A stretch of 20,406 nucleotides of DNA from Hydrogenophilales bacterium RIFOXYD1_FULL_62_11 (GTDB lineage: Bacteria > Pseudomonadota > Gammaproteobacteria > Burkholderiales > Thiobacillaceae), in contig MGZO01000115.1 of assembly GCA_001802655.1 (NCBI GenBank), positions 1 through 20,406 of the forward strand, read 5' to 3'. Both the position numbers and the translations under genes were made by a program. The notes below the pieces were generated by a model that worked only from the letters and a program-made list of their open reading frames with translations, was not told the DNA's origin and did not search any database. Shown in pieces: positions 8,398-15,793 of the stretch (position 1 is its first letter; each line of letters begins with the position of its first letter).

Positions 8398-8439
8398 CGT
8401 TACCGCATAATGTAACGGGCGAGCGTTAACGAAATTTCG
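8398..8439. repeat. Cluster of short palindromes near the island's left edge
   Basis: A hairpin with 6-bp arms CGTTAC (8398-8403) and GTAACG (8412-8417) around an 8-base loop is followed by the palindromes CGTTAACG (8424-8431) and CGAAATTTCG (8430-8439), which share two bases. They lie between the metallophosphoesterase gene and the terminator at 8469. They may be protein-binding sites or part of a decayed boundary. Nothing else is visible in 8221-8468. Confidence 0.45.
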
Positions 8440-8468
8440 ATCGGCAGCACTCGATGTTGCAGGCAAAG

Positions 8469-8507
8469 AAAAAGGCCTGAACCTTTAATTTGGTTTCAGG
8501 CCTTTTT
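8469..8507. terminator. Bidirectional rho-independent terminator, probably the original ssrA terminator
   Basis: Stem AAAAAGGCCTGAACC / GGTTTCAGGCCTTTTT with a single-base bulge and a short AT-rich loop. T-runs follow the stem in both directions. It sits just outside the displaced ssrA 3'-end copy, exactly where the host's own ssrA terminator should lie if the island inserted into ssrA. It would now also stop transcription from the upstream metallophosphoesterase gene. Confidence 0.75.
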
Positions 8508-8514
8508 CGGGCTG

Positions 8515-8551
8515 CTTTGAATCATGTTCTGGTGGGGCGGCGGGAATCGAA
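8515..8551 (-). repeat. Left attachment site: displaced ssrA 3' end
   Basis: This stretch matches the sequence spanning the 3' end of ssrA at 17987-18024 apart from one substitution (A for G at 8520) and loss of one A in the acceptor strand (GGTGGGGCGG here, GGTGGAGGCGG in ssrA). Identity stops abruptly after TCGAA at 8551, so the island begins there. Weaker similarity continues outward through the terminator tail. The one-base deletion would break the tmRNA acceptor stem, consistent with a nonfunctional relic left after the island restored ssrA on its other side. Confidence 0.85.
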
Positions 8552-8605
8552 TATAGCCTTGTAAGTACTGTGGATAAATGGTTTGTTTAAATAATAAAAT
8601 TAAAG

Positions 8606-8683
8606 TTACCGTCAAGGTTACTACCGATTTTTCTTGTTACACGGGTTTGATTCCAACAATCTTGGTAATGTCGAGACGGTTAC
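8606..8683. promoter_or_regulatory. Putative integrase arm-type sites, left end
   Basis: TTACCGTCA (8606-8614) followed by GGTTACTACCGA (8616-8627), with an inverted relative GACGGTTAC at 8675-8683, in a non-coding AT-rich stretch 55 bases inside the att repeat. The same pair, TTACCGTCA then GGTTACTGTCGGA, occurs at the right end beside the integrase start. Short repeats shared by both ends, flanking the core, are what arm-type sites for the N-terminal domain of P4-type integrases look like. The rest of 8552-8800 shows nothing else that I can support. Confidence 0.6.
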
Positions 8684-8800
8684 GCAATGAACAGTCACGA
8701 ATAACATTAAAGTTCGAAACACCAGCAGAAAGTTAAACGCGTGTGCTGCTTTGATTGAGACACACTATAGTCTTTCATCGAACACAGAACAGCTTTTCAT

Positions 8801-10180
8801 ATGATTGAAATCTCCCGTGCCCGATTTGAGGTGCTCGCCGCCTACACTCGTCTACCCGGAACTCTCGTTTTAGGAGAGGAAGTGCGATGGTTTGAGACAG
8901 CCGAAGGCGATATCGTCGCCTCCATCATCCGTGACCGCACCGATAACGACTTTTTTGGGATCGTTCTGGGACGCGACGAGCGAGAGCGGTTTCGTGTGAT
9001 CGATTCAACCGAGTTCTTTGACACTCCTGATGAGGTGCTTAAGGCGTTGGCGACCTTGATCGAGGCATTGCAGCCTAATCTTGCAGAGAAATCCAAACAG
9101 GGTGATGCCAAGGGGCCGCCCGTTGACTTCTTTGTCCCTCCGCCTAAAGTCAAGCAACCGCAAAATCCCGCTTTCACTGCTCTGCGCGACGAAGAAGGCT
9201 ATTCCTCTGCGCGCGCCTGCGTAGAGCCGATGATGCGATGGTATGAAGATGCCGACAGAAATTTCGTAGAGCAGTTCCAGACTACGGGTTTCGACGCGCG
9301 GATATGGGAGTTGTATCTGTTCGCAGTATTTACTGAGGCAGGATTTGCCATAGACCGGAAATCAGCAGTACCCGACTTCACATGCTGGGGAATGGCAGGG
9401 GAGTTTTGTGCCGAGGCCACAACGATCAATCCAAGTCGCGACAAGACTGGAGCCCTGGTACCGCCTCCAACCATAGAGACTGATGAGCAGTTCGCGGATT
9501 TTTTGAGGAACTACCTGCCGATCAAATACGCTGGCCCTCTAACTACAAAACTTGCAAAACGCGATTGGGAGCTTCCGAATGCAGAAGGAAAGCCTTTTGT
9601 GCTCGCCATACAAGACTTTCATCATCCGAGGGCTATGACGTTCAGCCGTGGAGCGCTACCTATCTACTTGTATGGCGTCGAGCATGAAGGACAGCGCCAA
9701 CCAGATGGCAGCTTGAAAATTTCCGTCACTTGTGTCGAGAAGCACCAATATAACGGGAAGACAATCCAGTCAGGCTTCTTCAATCTAGAGGGAGCGGAAA
9801 ATGTCAGCGCGGTGATTTTCAATGCCAGCGCCACCATATCTAAATTTAACCGAATCGGAGTATTGGCTGGCTTCGGTTCTAAACGCGTGAGGCTGTCTCG
9901 TACAGGCATCGCGATTGACCCGAATCCCAATGCGTCTGAGCCGATCCAGTTTCAGCACGAGGTTAATACACACAATTACACGGAAACCTGGATCGAAGGG
10001 ATGGACGTGTATCACAACCCTCGAGCCAAGTATCCTCTCAACCAGAATATGCTACCTGGAGCAGCACACCACCAATTGTTACCGGACGGGCAGATGCTTA
10101 GTACGGTGCCGGCTTGGCACCCGTTGTCATCTATCACCGCTATCTCGCTCACAGGCAACGACGAGAGAACTGCTGAATAA
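8801..10180 (+). CDS. Unknown island protein with a possible PD-(D/E)xK-like core
   Basis: A 459-residue protein that I cannot assign to a named family. Residues 1-90 form an alpha/beta region; 95-125 is a Pro/Lys-rich linker (PPVDFFVPPPKVKQP). Residues ~165-210 read WELYLFAVFTEAGF, then PDFTCW, then GEFCAEATTINPS. The arrangement of E170, the PD at 191-192 and E205-A-T207 resembles the PD-(D/E)xK nuclease pattern with Thr in place of Lys, so the fold is plausible but activity is uncertain. The rest (~220-459) is alpha/beta without recognisable motifs. It is transcribed toward the ABC-3C operon, with 132 bases between the stops, at the far edge of the island from the integrase. It could be independent cargo or part of the same defence module. 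No membrane segment or signal peptide is seen. Confidence 0.7.
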   Translation: MIEISRARFEVLAAYTRLPGTLVLGEEVRWFETAEGDIVASIIRDRTDNDFFGIVLGRDERERFRVIDSTEFFDTPDEVLKALATLIEALQPNLAEKSKQGDAKGPPVDFFVPPPKVKQPQNPAFTALRDEEGYSSARACVEPMMRWYEDADRNFVEQFQTTGFDARIWELYLFAVFTEAGFAIDRKSAVPDFTCWGMAGEFCAEATTINPSRDKTGALVPPPTIETDEQFADFLRNYLPIKYAGPLTTKLAKRDWELPNAEGKPFVLAIQDFHHPRAMTFSRGALPIYLYGVEHEGQRQPDGSLKISVTCVEKHQYNGKTIQSGFFNLEGAENVSAVIFNASATISKFNRIGVLAGFGSKRVRLSRTGIAIDPNPNASEPIQFQHEVNTHNYTETWIEGMDVYHNPRAKYPLNQNMLPGAAHHQLLPDGQMLSTVPAWHPLSSITAISLTGNDERTAE

Positions 10181-10312
10181 GTCCTCAGGACAACATCACC
10201 CATACCGGTTCGCGGCAACTGAAGGGCAGTCTGGCGACCAGCTCCACAAAGCTTTGTCTGCTCCTGATTGTTTTTGTTCGGCCGACCCAATGGTATGGTA
10301 GCTACGACAACT

Positions 10313-12088
10313 TTAGCCGAAGCGAAAACCAAACAGTCCTCCATCTTCGGTCTCGTCAGATAACCGTGCCTCAATTACCGCTTGCTTCACGCCAATGGAA
10401 CTTGACAACGGTAGCCGGTCGAAAATATCAGAGTTCATTGTCACGATATATTGCAGACCGGCTGCCTGACAGACCTTCATGCCGAGCAGCAAGGCTCCCG
10501 CAATCTGCCTTTCGTCAACGCCGTCAAATAGGTGGCTGTCGTGGATAAGAAACCCGGGACCGCCGAAGCGTTTTGTGACCACTTTGAGCAATGCGAGGTC
10601 GAAGCAAAATATTTCCATGTTGGAAATTCCACCGCCACGATCACCTTCAATCGAGATATGGAATTCCGGGCCATTTTCGGTGGCTGCAACTACGAATCGT
10701 CCCGCGCGATCGTCGTACAGTTCGGCAATCGCGTCGGCGATGATCAAGATTGCTTCATCAAGCGCCGCTTCCCGGGCTTGATGATCCTCTTGCAGCTTCC
10801 GCTTCAGATTGGCTCGGTCAATATCCAGCTTGGTCGTTTCACCCTCGAGTGCTTCCGCAGCCTTATAGTGTTCGCGTAACGTGGCAGCACGCGCATCACC
10901 TTCGGCTAATTCACGCTGCAGAGTGAGAAAGTCATCAAGAGCTCCCCGGCCTTGCAAGGTTTGAAGTATTTCACTGCGCTCTTTATCCAGCCGACCTAAA
11001 GCGGCTTCGTCTTCGGCAATGCGCGCGCGTACATCAGTTATCTCGTGCTCCAGATGAGTACGGCGATTTGCGATAATAGACTCATAGAAACTGCTCACGT
11101 CCTCAAATCGTCGGAGAGCAACACCTGGTAGTTCAATACCGGCCGCCGCGTAAAGCTGGTTGATATCCGATCGCTGTGGCGGCTTCTCGGAATGTAGAGC
11201 TTCTTGCAAAGACTCTAGGTTCTCATTGAGAGAAACCCCTCGCCGCGCAATCGCTTGCATTTCGGTTTTTGCTTGCGCAGCATGCTTCGAAAGCGATTTG
11301 TAGCTATCGAGTACCTCGAAATTGGTGATTTCTCGGCGCAGCTTTGTGGCCTTAGCTTCCGCAACAGCAACTTGCGGCCGCAATTCGGCGACCGTACCAA
11401 TCACGGACCCGAACGCCCCGATCTTGACTGCCTTTTTAAGCTCCACAAGTGTCTTCTCGCGCGCACGGATTTTGTTGAATTCAAAAGGAATCTGCCAATC
11501 CAGGCCAAGGAGATAGGAGAGATTGACTTGCCAGTCCCACCGCTGCTGCTTCTCTGCTTGACGTTCGGGGTGAATAAAACCACCCGAGTTTCTCCGTCGA
11601 GCGAAGTACGAAAACATCGGCCGAAACGTTGGGGTAAAGGATTCTTCGAATAGCGTTCCACGTACGTCAGCAGGCAGGCCAAACATGGCGTGTCCTAAGA
11701 AGATGCGCCAGTTCACGTTCGATATATAAAACTGCTCTGTTGTCTTGTCGAATTTTTTGGGAAGGTCGTTGCGTTCTTCGCCCCCCGTGAGAAGAAAAAT
11801 TTTTGATGGATCAGAGCCGCTACGCGTGATTAAAAACTCTTCACCGCCAATTTTAAATAGGCCCTTGAACGTGTGCTGAATCAACTCATCCAGCCGAAAC
11901 AGCGAGTCCTTATCGCAGTCGGCACCGAGTAGGAAGTGAATGACTTCGATGAGGCTCGTCTTGCCAGCGCTGTTACGGGTTTGCTTGTCCGTCGATGCGG
12001 CGCTTTTGTCAGACAACAAAACATTAAGCCCCTGATGAAATGTCACCGGCTTAAAGGTGCTGAGGGTGCTATCGATGGAAAGTATCAT
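10313..12088 (-). CDS. ABC-3C system ATPase, DUF2326/SMC-like
   Basis: A 591-residue SMC/Rad50-like ABC ATPase of the DUF2326 type used in ABC-three-component conflict systems. Walker A is RNSAGKTSL (K43, T44). An ABC-signature-like GGISNMEIFCFDLALL lies at ~486-501, and Walker B is GFLIHDSHLFDGVDERQ (D517, with Ser where most ABC ATPases have the catalytic Glu). Between the two halves, residues ~210-455 form a coiled coil with a central break. Such ATPases are thought to dimerise on nucleic acid or protein and gate the effector subunit. It is the last gene of the operon; its ATG overlaps the stop of the middle component by 4 bases. No clear terminator is seen between it and the convergent gene. 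Function in phage defence is established only in outline for the family. Confidence 0.85.
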   Translation of the reverse strand: MILSIDSTLSTFKPVTFHQGLNVLLSDKSAASTDKQTRNSAGKTSLIEVIHFLLGADCDKDSLFRLDELIQHTFKGLFKIGGEEFLITRSGSDPSKIFLLTGGEERNDLPKKFDKTTEQFYISNVNWRIFLGHAMFGLPADVRGTLFEESFTPTFRPMFSYFARRRNSGGFIHPERQAEKQQRWDWQVNLSYLLGLDWQIPFEFNKIRAREKTLVELKKAVKIGAFGSVIGTVAELRPQVAVAEAKATKLRREITNFEVLDSYKSLSKHAAQAKTEMQAIARRGVSLNENLESLQEALHSEKPPQRSDINQLYAAAGIELPGVALRRFEDVSSFYESIIANRRTHLEHEITDVRARIAEDEAALGRLDKERSEILQTLQGRGALDDFLTLQRELAEGDARAATLREHYKAAEALEGETTKLDIDRANLKRKLQEDHQAREAALDEAILIIADAIAELYDDRAGRFVVAATENGPEFHISIEGDRGGGISNMEIFCFDLALLKVVTKRFGGPGFLIHDSHLFDGVDERQIAGALLLGMKVCQAAGLQYIVTMNSDIFDRLPLSSSIGVKQAVIEARLSDETEDGGLFGFRFG

Positions 12089-12333
12089 CGCGCCACCTCA
12101 CTGTTCACGACGCCATCACGATACTCAATGGCCGATATTGCATAAAGTAAGTTTAGAGCGAGGACGAACCAATCAAACGAAATTGGTGTCGCATCGCGTC
12201 TTGAGTTCTGTGAGTTTCGCACGCAGTCCCATAGGACCGACACGGTACGTGGCTCCTCAAGATTCTTCAAAATCTCCCCGCCAACGCTAATAAGTGCACG
12301 GTCTTGAGATAGATATTTTGTAGGCAGTATCAT
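12085..12333 (-). CDS. ABC-3C system middle component
   Basis: An 82-residue protein with the small helical fold of ABC-3C middle components: MILPTKYLSQDRALISVGGE at the start, EEPRTVSVLWDCVRN in the middle, and SFDWFVLALNLLYAISAIEY near the end. In this class the middle component is thought to bridge the ATPase and the C-terminal-domain protein, and has a winged-helix-like look. It overlaps both neighbours by 4 bases (ATGA), so the three products are probably made in fixed ratio. It is too small and featureless to have enzymatic activity. The assignment rests on sequence pattern plus its position between the other two components. Confidence 0.8.
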   Translation of the reverse strand: MILPTKYLSQDRALISVGGEILKNLEEPRTVSVLWDCVRNSQNSRRDATPISFDWFVLALNLLYAISAIEYRDGVVNSEVAR

Positions 12334-13277
12334 GATGACAACATGGCCGGATCGCGTTTAAAAATGTCGCAATTCTCAAACAGAAAAGCTAGCAGCGCTT
12401 GCGCCGCAACTTGCTGCTGCGGCTGGACACTCCCGATGCCAGTTACCAATTCATACAGCGATGCCATGATGTCGCCTGGCTGTAGATGCTGTGCATTGAG
12501 ATATGAGTAGCGATCCCTGAAGAGCTTGGCTGCCCTTTCACCAGTCAGTGGGTCATGGTGTCGATCGAAATAAGCGCCAACAAGATGTGCGTTTTTCCAT
12601 CCGCCCGTGATTAGATGCTTCCAGTGATTGGGAAGATCGTTGTAAACGAGCTTGTCGGGCGGTACAGGGCGCAGATCTAGGAGGTTGAAATCAATGGCAT
12701 CAGCTTCGGTGGCAAGCTCTTGAACAAGGCTCCGCAGTGTCGCTGCGTCAAGATTTTGCGAGTCGGATTCGGATGCTGCTGGTCCCAGCAGCATCGCAAT
12801 CTGATAGGGGTTGAGTTTGAAGACACGTTCTTCGAAACCTTCGATTCCAATGAAGCCAAACTTTCGCTTCTTGTCTGAGTCTTCTAGGACTTTCAGCGTC
12901 AAAATGGCTTCAACGGGCATGCCCTCGATGAGGTTATGAACCATGTGCCATTCCCGCATGATGCTGTTCAGTTTCGCATTTGCTTTGCCGTAATCATCGG
13001 TCATTTTTTTGGTGAGTTTCGCGACTTGCTTTAATTCTCCGGCAACTGCACCGTAGCACGCGAATAGCTGGCCATTCGAAACAAGATATCCATCGCAGCC
13101 TTTGTCTCCCAGCGCCCCAAATGGACGCACCCTGACGAAATCGTCACCATGCAACTGAGCCATTACTGTCGAGAAGAACTCTTGGAAGGCGTCACCGTTG
13201 CATTTTCGAAGCCGCAGCTCCAACGCAATGCGCCACCAGTAGCGTTGTTCAACAGAGATCGATTCAATTGGTTCCAT
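12330..13277 (-). CDS. ABC-3C system C-terminal-domain protein with nuclease-like N-terminus
   Basis: A 315-residue first gene of the operon. Residues ~25-80 (DAFQEFFSTVMAQLHG; RPFGALGDKGCDGYL; FACYGA) resemble the restriction-endonuclease-like domain often fused in ABC-3C systems, with D62 in the CDG turn. In relatives I recall the next strand as YQVYAP-like; here it is FACYGA, so the expected Gln and any catalytic Lys are missing. It may be a degenerate nuclease used for recognition. A short helical linker (~80-110) leads to the conserved C-terminal domain (~160-315; e.g. VPPDKLVYNDLPNHWKHLI, and FDRHHDPLTGERAAKLFRDR) that docks to the ATPase complex. It starts at ATG 13277 without a strong Shine-Dalgarno. 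Function is inferred from the operon. Confidence 0.75.
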   Translation of the reverse strand: MEPIESISVEQRYWWRIALELRLRKCNGDAFQEFFSTVMAQLHGDDFVRVRPFGALGDKGCDGYLVSNGQLFACYGAVAGELKQVAKLTKKMTDDYGKANAKLNSIMREWHMVHNLIEGMPVEAILTLKVLEDSDKKRKFGFIGIEGFEERVFKLNPYQIAMLLGPAASESDSQNLDAATLRSLVQELATEADAIDFNLLDLRPVPPDKLVYNDLPNHWKHLITGGWKNAHLVGAYFDRHHDPLTGERAAKLFRDRYSYLNAQHLQPGDIMASLYELVTGIGSVQPQQQVAAQALLAFLFENCDIFKRDPAMLSS

Positions 13278-13600
13278 GAGCGTCAGACTACTTCAGGTGG
13301 GTTCGCGTTTGGCTTGGCGCACTTTACTTGGAGGGGCGGTGCCGTGCCAGAGTAGAAGTGTGGTGTTAACGCCCTGGCGCGAAACATGTTATCTCAATCT
13401 CATGCGGACGGACTGTAGTTAGCTCTTCTCTGTGGCGAATTAGGCACGTCAAGCGACTGCAATGGGTTAATCAAACCATTTCGTGGAACGATGGCGACAT
13501 TGAAGCGGGCTTCTGCGATGCATACCCTGCCTACTGCTTTTGACCAATTCTTGACAAGAGCTGACCCCCCCTAAGCTTTATGGGCATAGCTACCCCAATG
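13278..13600. other. Intergenic region ahead of the ABC-3C operon
   Basis: A 323-base gap between the 3' end of the replication gene and the first ABC-3C gene, both on the minus strand. It must hold the ABC-3C promoter if the operon is transcribed separately, but I see no convincing -35/-10 pair, no clear hairpin terminator and no conserved coding fragment. Confidence 0.5.
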
Positions 13601-15379
13601 TCACCCTACGTGTTCATATTTTTTAGCGGCTGCACTAAGTAAGACTGTCTCATCATGCCTTGGCAGTGTCGGCGTACAGTTATTGACACAAGTCCAAGGG
13701 GAGCTAGGCTCAGGCATCGCTGCATTTTCAAAGTCCGCGTGGGGGATGCGTTCTAAGGGCAAGGCATCTAAGGGCCGTCGCTCTATGCGCCATTGCACAA
13801 AACGTGTCGGGATATACAGGTTCCCGTATTGCACGCCTTTGATCTGCCACCCTAAGGGCTCCCCATACTGTCCAGGCTGATCGTTCCATAGGCGGGCGAC
13901 CCTAAGGGCATGGTCCTTACGCCGCGCAAACGGCCCGCCCATGAGTGTTACATAGGCTTGCCATTCCCCTTGATCGGCTGCAGCGGATAAGTCTGAAAAC
14001 TTGCCCTCAGGACCGCTGCCCTTAAGGCGGCGAAGCTCACGCCATGGGCCAACAGGTGGCCCGCCAATTTGCTGAAACTGGCGAATCCTCCATGTGCTGG
14101 CCCAAGCCACAACGCGTTGCGCGCCTTCAATTGGGTCTTCGCCATAGACTCCGGAATCAAGGGCGGTGCCGTCGATATTTTTTGAAACGTATTTGGCGAT
14201 GTACCCGACAGCGCTGCCCTTGTTGCTGTCTATGGCTACCGCCGTAAAGCGATGTTCTTTCGCTCCGTCTTCGTCTCCGTCGGTTTGCAGCGCGTAGTGC
14301 TGAAACAAGGCTCTTAGCGTGTCGATATGGTTTGGGTGCACGAACAGCAGCAAATGCCAATGTGGCGTGGCATCGTGCTGAGGTTCAGCAATTCTGAATC
14401 CATATACTTCAATGCTTCGGCGCTTAAGTGCCGAACGAAGGCGTGTCCACATTTTGGCCAAATACGCTTGGGCTTCTCTCGGGGTTGTCTCGTCATACTT
14501 CGGATTGGGTGTGCCAGTCATCGCGTAACTGCGGTGCATGCGTGAAGGGCAGGTAACGGTATAAAACTCGGCCACATGCCCAAGTGATTTGGCTACTTCT
14601 TCAAACCCTCTGGCACGGGTCATCAGTTCAGCTCGCCGGATACGTGGATTCGATACAGTGAGGTCTGATAACTCAGCCAGGCTTAAGCATTCTCCGTCTT
14701 CACTTACCGCTTGCATGGATTCCAGGATGCGGCGATTTCGCCTGTTCTGCTGCCGCTTGCTCGCCACCGTTTCATCACTGGCATAAATGCCGGCTTGAAC
14801 TTTGACTAATCCAACCTCAATTGCAGCGGCCTCAACATAGCGCCCGTGGAGACTGCGTAACTGCCTTCGCCACCATCTGCTATCTCTATCGGTAACACGG
14901 CGGATGAATCCTGTAACGGTAAGGGCGGTTTGCCCCACTCGGATGTGAGGCTCTTTCTCTGTAACGGTATCTGTATCGGTAATGGTGGCATCCAGCCCGT
15001 ACCCCTTACAGATACCGAGAAGCAGCCTGAGCACTTCATCAATATGCCTTGGGTAGAGTTCCAGTACTTCACGGCAACGTTTGCTTGCTCGTTCCGCTTC
15101 CGATACCAAGTCATCATCGTTCCAGGCGAGCGCCATGTTGGCAGGCTTGAACTTCTCCTGCATGTCCAGCAAGAAAAGATTGGCTTCACTTAACCCGTGG
15201 GTGTTGTGACGATTAAGGTATGTCTTGGCAACCGCATACGCAATCCTGTTTGGCCATTGCCGGAAAATCTCATGCCTAAAGCGTCGATCATCCCCATCGC
15301 TGTTATCCAAATGCCAAAGGATTTGCTCAGCCTTAGAGGCCCAAGTGGACGGTGGGCATATGCGTTTTGCGGGCCACAT
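13601..15379 (-). CDS. P2 gpA-like HUH replication endonuclease
   Basis: A 592-residue rolling-circle initiator of the phage replication gene A family. Motif I is FYTVTCPS (~272-279). The HUH motif is HWHLLLF (H340, H342), and the two-tyrosine motif is GYIAKYVSK (Y393, Y397), the YxxxY arrangement of P2 gpA. These proteins nick one strand at an origin, stay linked through tyrosine, and start single-strand displacement with host helicase. The N-terminal ~250 residues resemble the gpA N-terminal region by position; the C-terminal ~190 have no motif that I can name. It starts 3 bases after the AlpA stop with a GGGG element inside alpA, so the two are co-transcribed. A family of 12-mer repeats lies inside this gene and may be the origin. 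No other phage gene accompanies it. Confidence 0.88.
   Translation of the reverse strand: MWPAKRICPPSTWASKAEQILWHLDNSDGDDRRFRHEIFRQWPNRIAYAVAKTYLNRHNTHGLSEANLFLLDMQEKFKPANMALAWNDDDLVSEAERASKRCREVLELYPRHIDEVLRLLLGICKGYGLDATITDTDTVTEKEPHIRVGQTALTVTGFIRRVTDRDSRWWRRQLRSLHGRYVEAAAIEVGLVKVQAGIYASDETVASKRQQNRRNRRILESMQAVSEDGECLSLAELSDLTVSNPRIRRAELMTRARGFEEVAKSLGHVAEFYTVTCPSRMHRSYAMTGTPNPKYDETTPREAQAYLAKMWTRLRSALKRRSIEVYGFRIAEPQHDATPHWHLLLFVHPNHIDTLRALFQHYALQTDGDEDGAKEHRFTAVAIDSNKGSAVGYIAKYVSKNIDGTALDSGVYGEDPIEGAQRVVAWASTWRIRQFQQIGGPPVGPWRELRRLKGSGPEGKFSDLSAAADQGEWQAYVTLMGGPFARRKDHALRVARLWNDQPGQYGEPLGWQIKGVQYGNLYIPTRFVQWRIERRPLDALPLERIPHADFENAAMPEPSSPWTCVNNCTPTLPRHDETVLLSAAAKKYEHVG
14884..14982. repeat. 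Iteron-like 12-mers inside the replication gene
   Basis: Four copies of CTSTAWCGGTAW lie at 14884-14895, 14911-14922, 14959-14970 and 14971-14982; the last two are directly adjacent. A weaker relative (AGGTAACGGTAT) occurs at 14551-14562. In the coding strand they encode Thr-Val-Thr or Thr-Asp type residues, so the repeats could partly reflect protein sequence. In phage P2 the origin nicked by gpA lies within gene A, which makes an origin or initiator-binding array here plausible. Confidence 0.5.
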
Positions 15380-15382
15380 GGC

Positions 15383-15637
15383 TTAAAGCCCCTGGCTGAA
15401 AGCTGATTTGCGGGCTGTCTCAAGTGTTGCCACCAGAGCGCGAATCTCTGCATCGACCATGCCTGCAATGCGTGCCGCATTTAAGGTGGTAACTTCGGAT
15501 GCAGGCCAACCAACAGAGCGGGGACCTAGCTTTACTGGCTTGGGCCAAAGGCCTTGCTGAATGCGAAGGTAGATTGTTGAGCGTGATGCGCCGGTTTCGG
15601 CCTTGACGGCAGGTAGCCGGAGAATTTTGTGTGCCAT
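15383..15637 (-). CDS. AlpA-family DNA-binding regulator
   Basis: An 84-residue MerR-like helix-turn-helix protein of the AlpA type: KILRLPAVKAETGASRSTIY (recognition helix) followed by LRIQQGLWPKPVKLGPRSVG and WPASEVTTLNAARIAG. AlpA proteins of P4-like satellites and islands switch on excision or replication genes. This one stands directly before the gpA-like gene (3-base gap) and downstream of a cluster of GCAATTGCG palindromes, so it probably controls its own operon through them. The start is ATG at 15637 with AAGGAAAA just upstream. The length is typical (about 65-90). The binding targets are inferred. Confidence 0.88.
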   Translation of the reverse strand: MAHKILRLPAVKAETGASRSTIYLRIQQGLWPKPVKLGPRSVGWPASEVTTLNAARIAGMVDAEIRALVATLETARKSAFSQGL

Positions 15638-15696
15638 GCTTTTTCCTTGGTGTTGGATTCCAGTTCCAACTATCCAAAATGCATGGCTTGCTTAGT

Positions 15697-15787
15697 CGCA
15701 ATTGCGGAAACAGCTTACGCAATTGCGGTTGAGGTCTAGGGTTGGCGGGGCTTTCGGGGTATGACCTATTTCCGCAATTGCGGAAAT
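15697..15787. promoter_or_regulatory. Palindromic operator cluster upstream of alpA
   Basis: Three copies of the palindrome CGCAATTGCG lie at 15697-15706, 15718-15727 and 15773-15782. The third extends to a perfect 20-bp palindrome (15768-15787, ATTTCCGCAATTGCGGAAAT). The first two start 21 bp apart, two helical turns, so they face the same side of DNA. All are in the 156-base gap between alpA and the unknown gene upstream of it. They are good candidate sites for AlpA or another dimeric regulator. The third also touches the end of the upstream gene's non-coding tail. Confidence 0.7.
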
Positions 15788-15793
15788 GAATGT

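Noticed and set aside
8515..8551. A separate tRNA gene at the left boundary
   Set aside because: Only a 3'-end fragment identical in kind to ssrA is present; there is no cloverleaf or 5' half.
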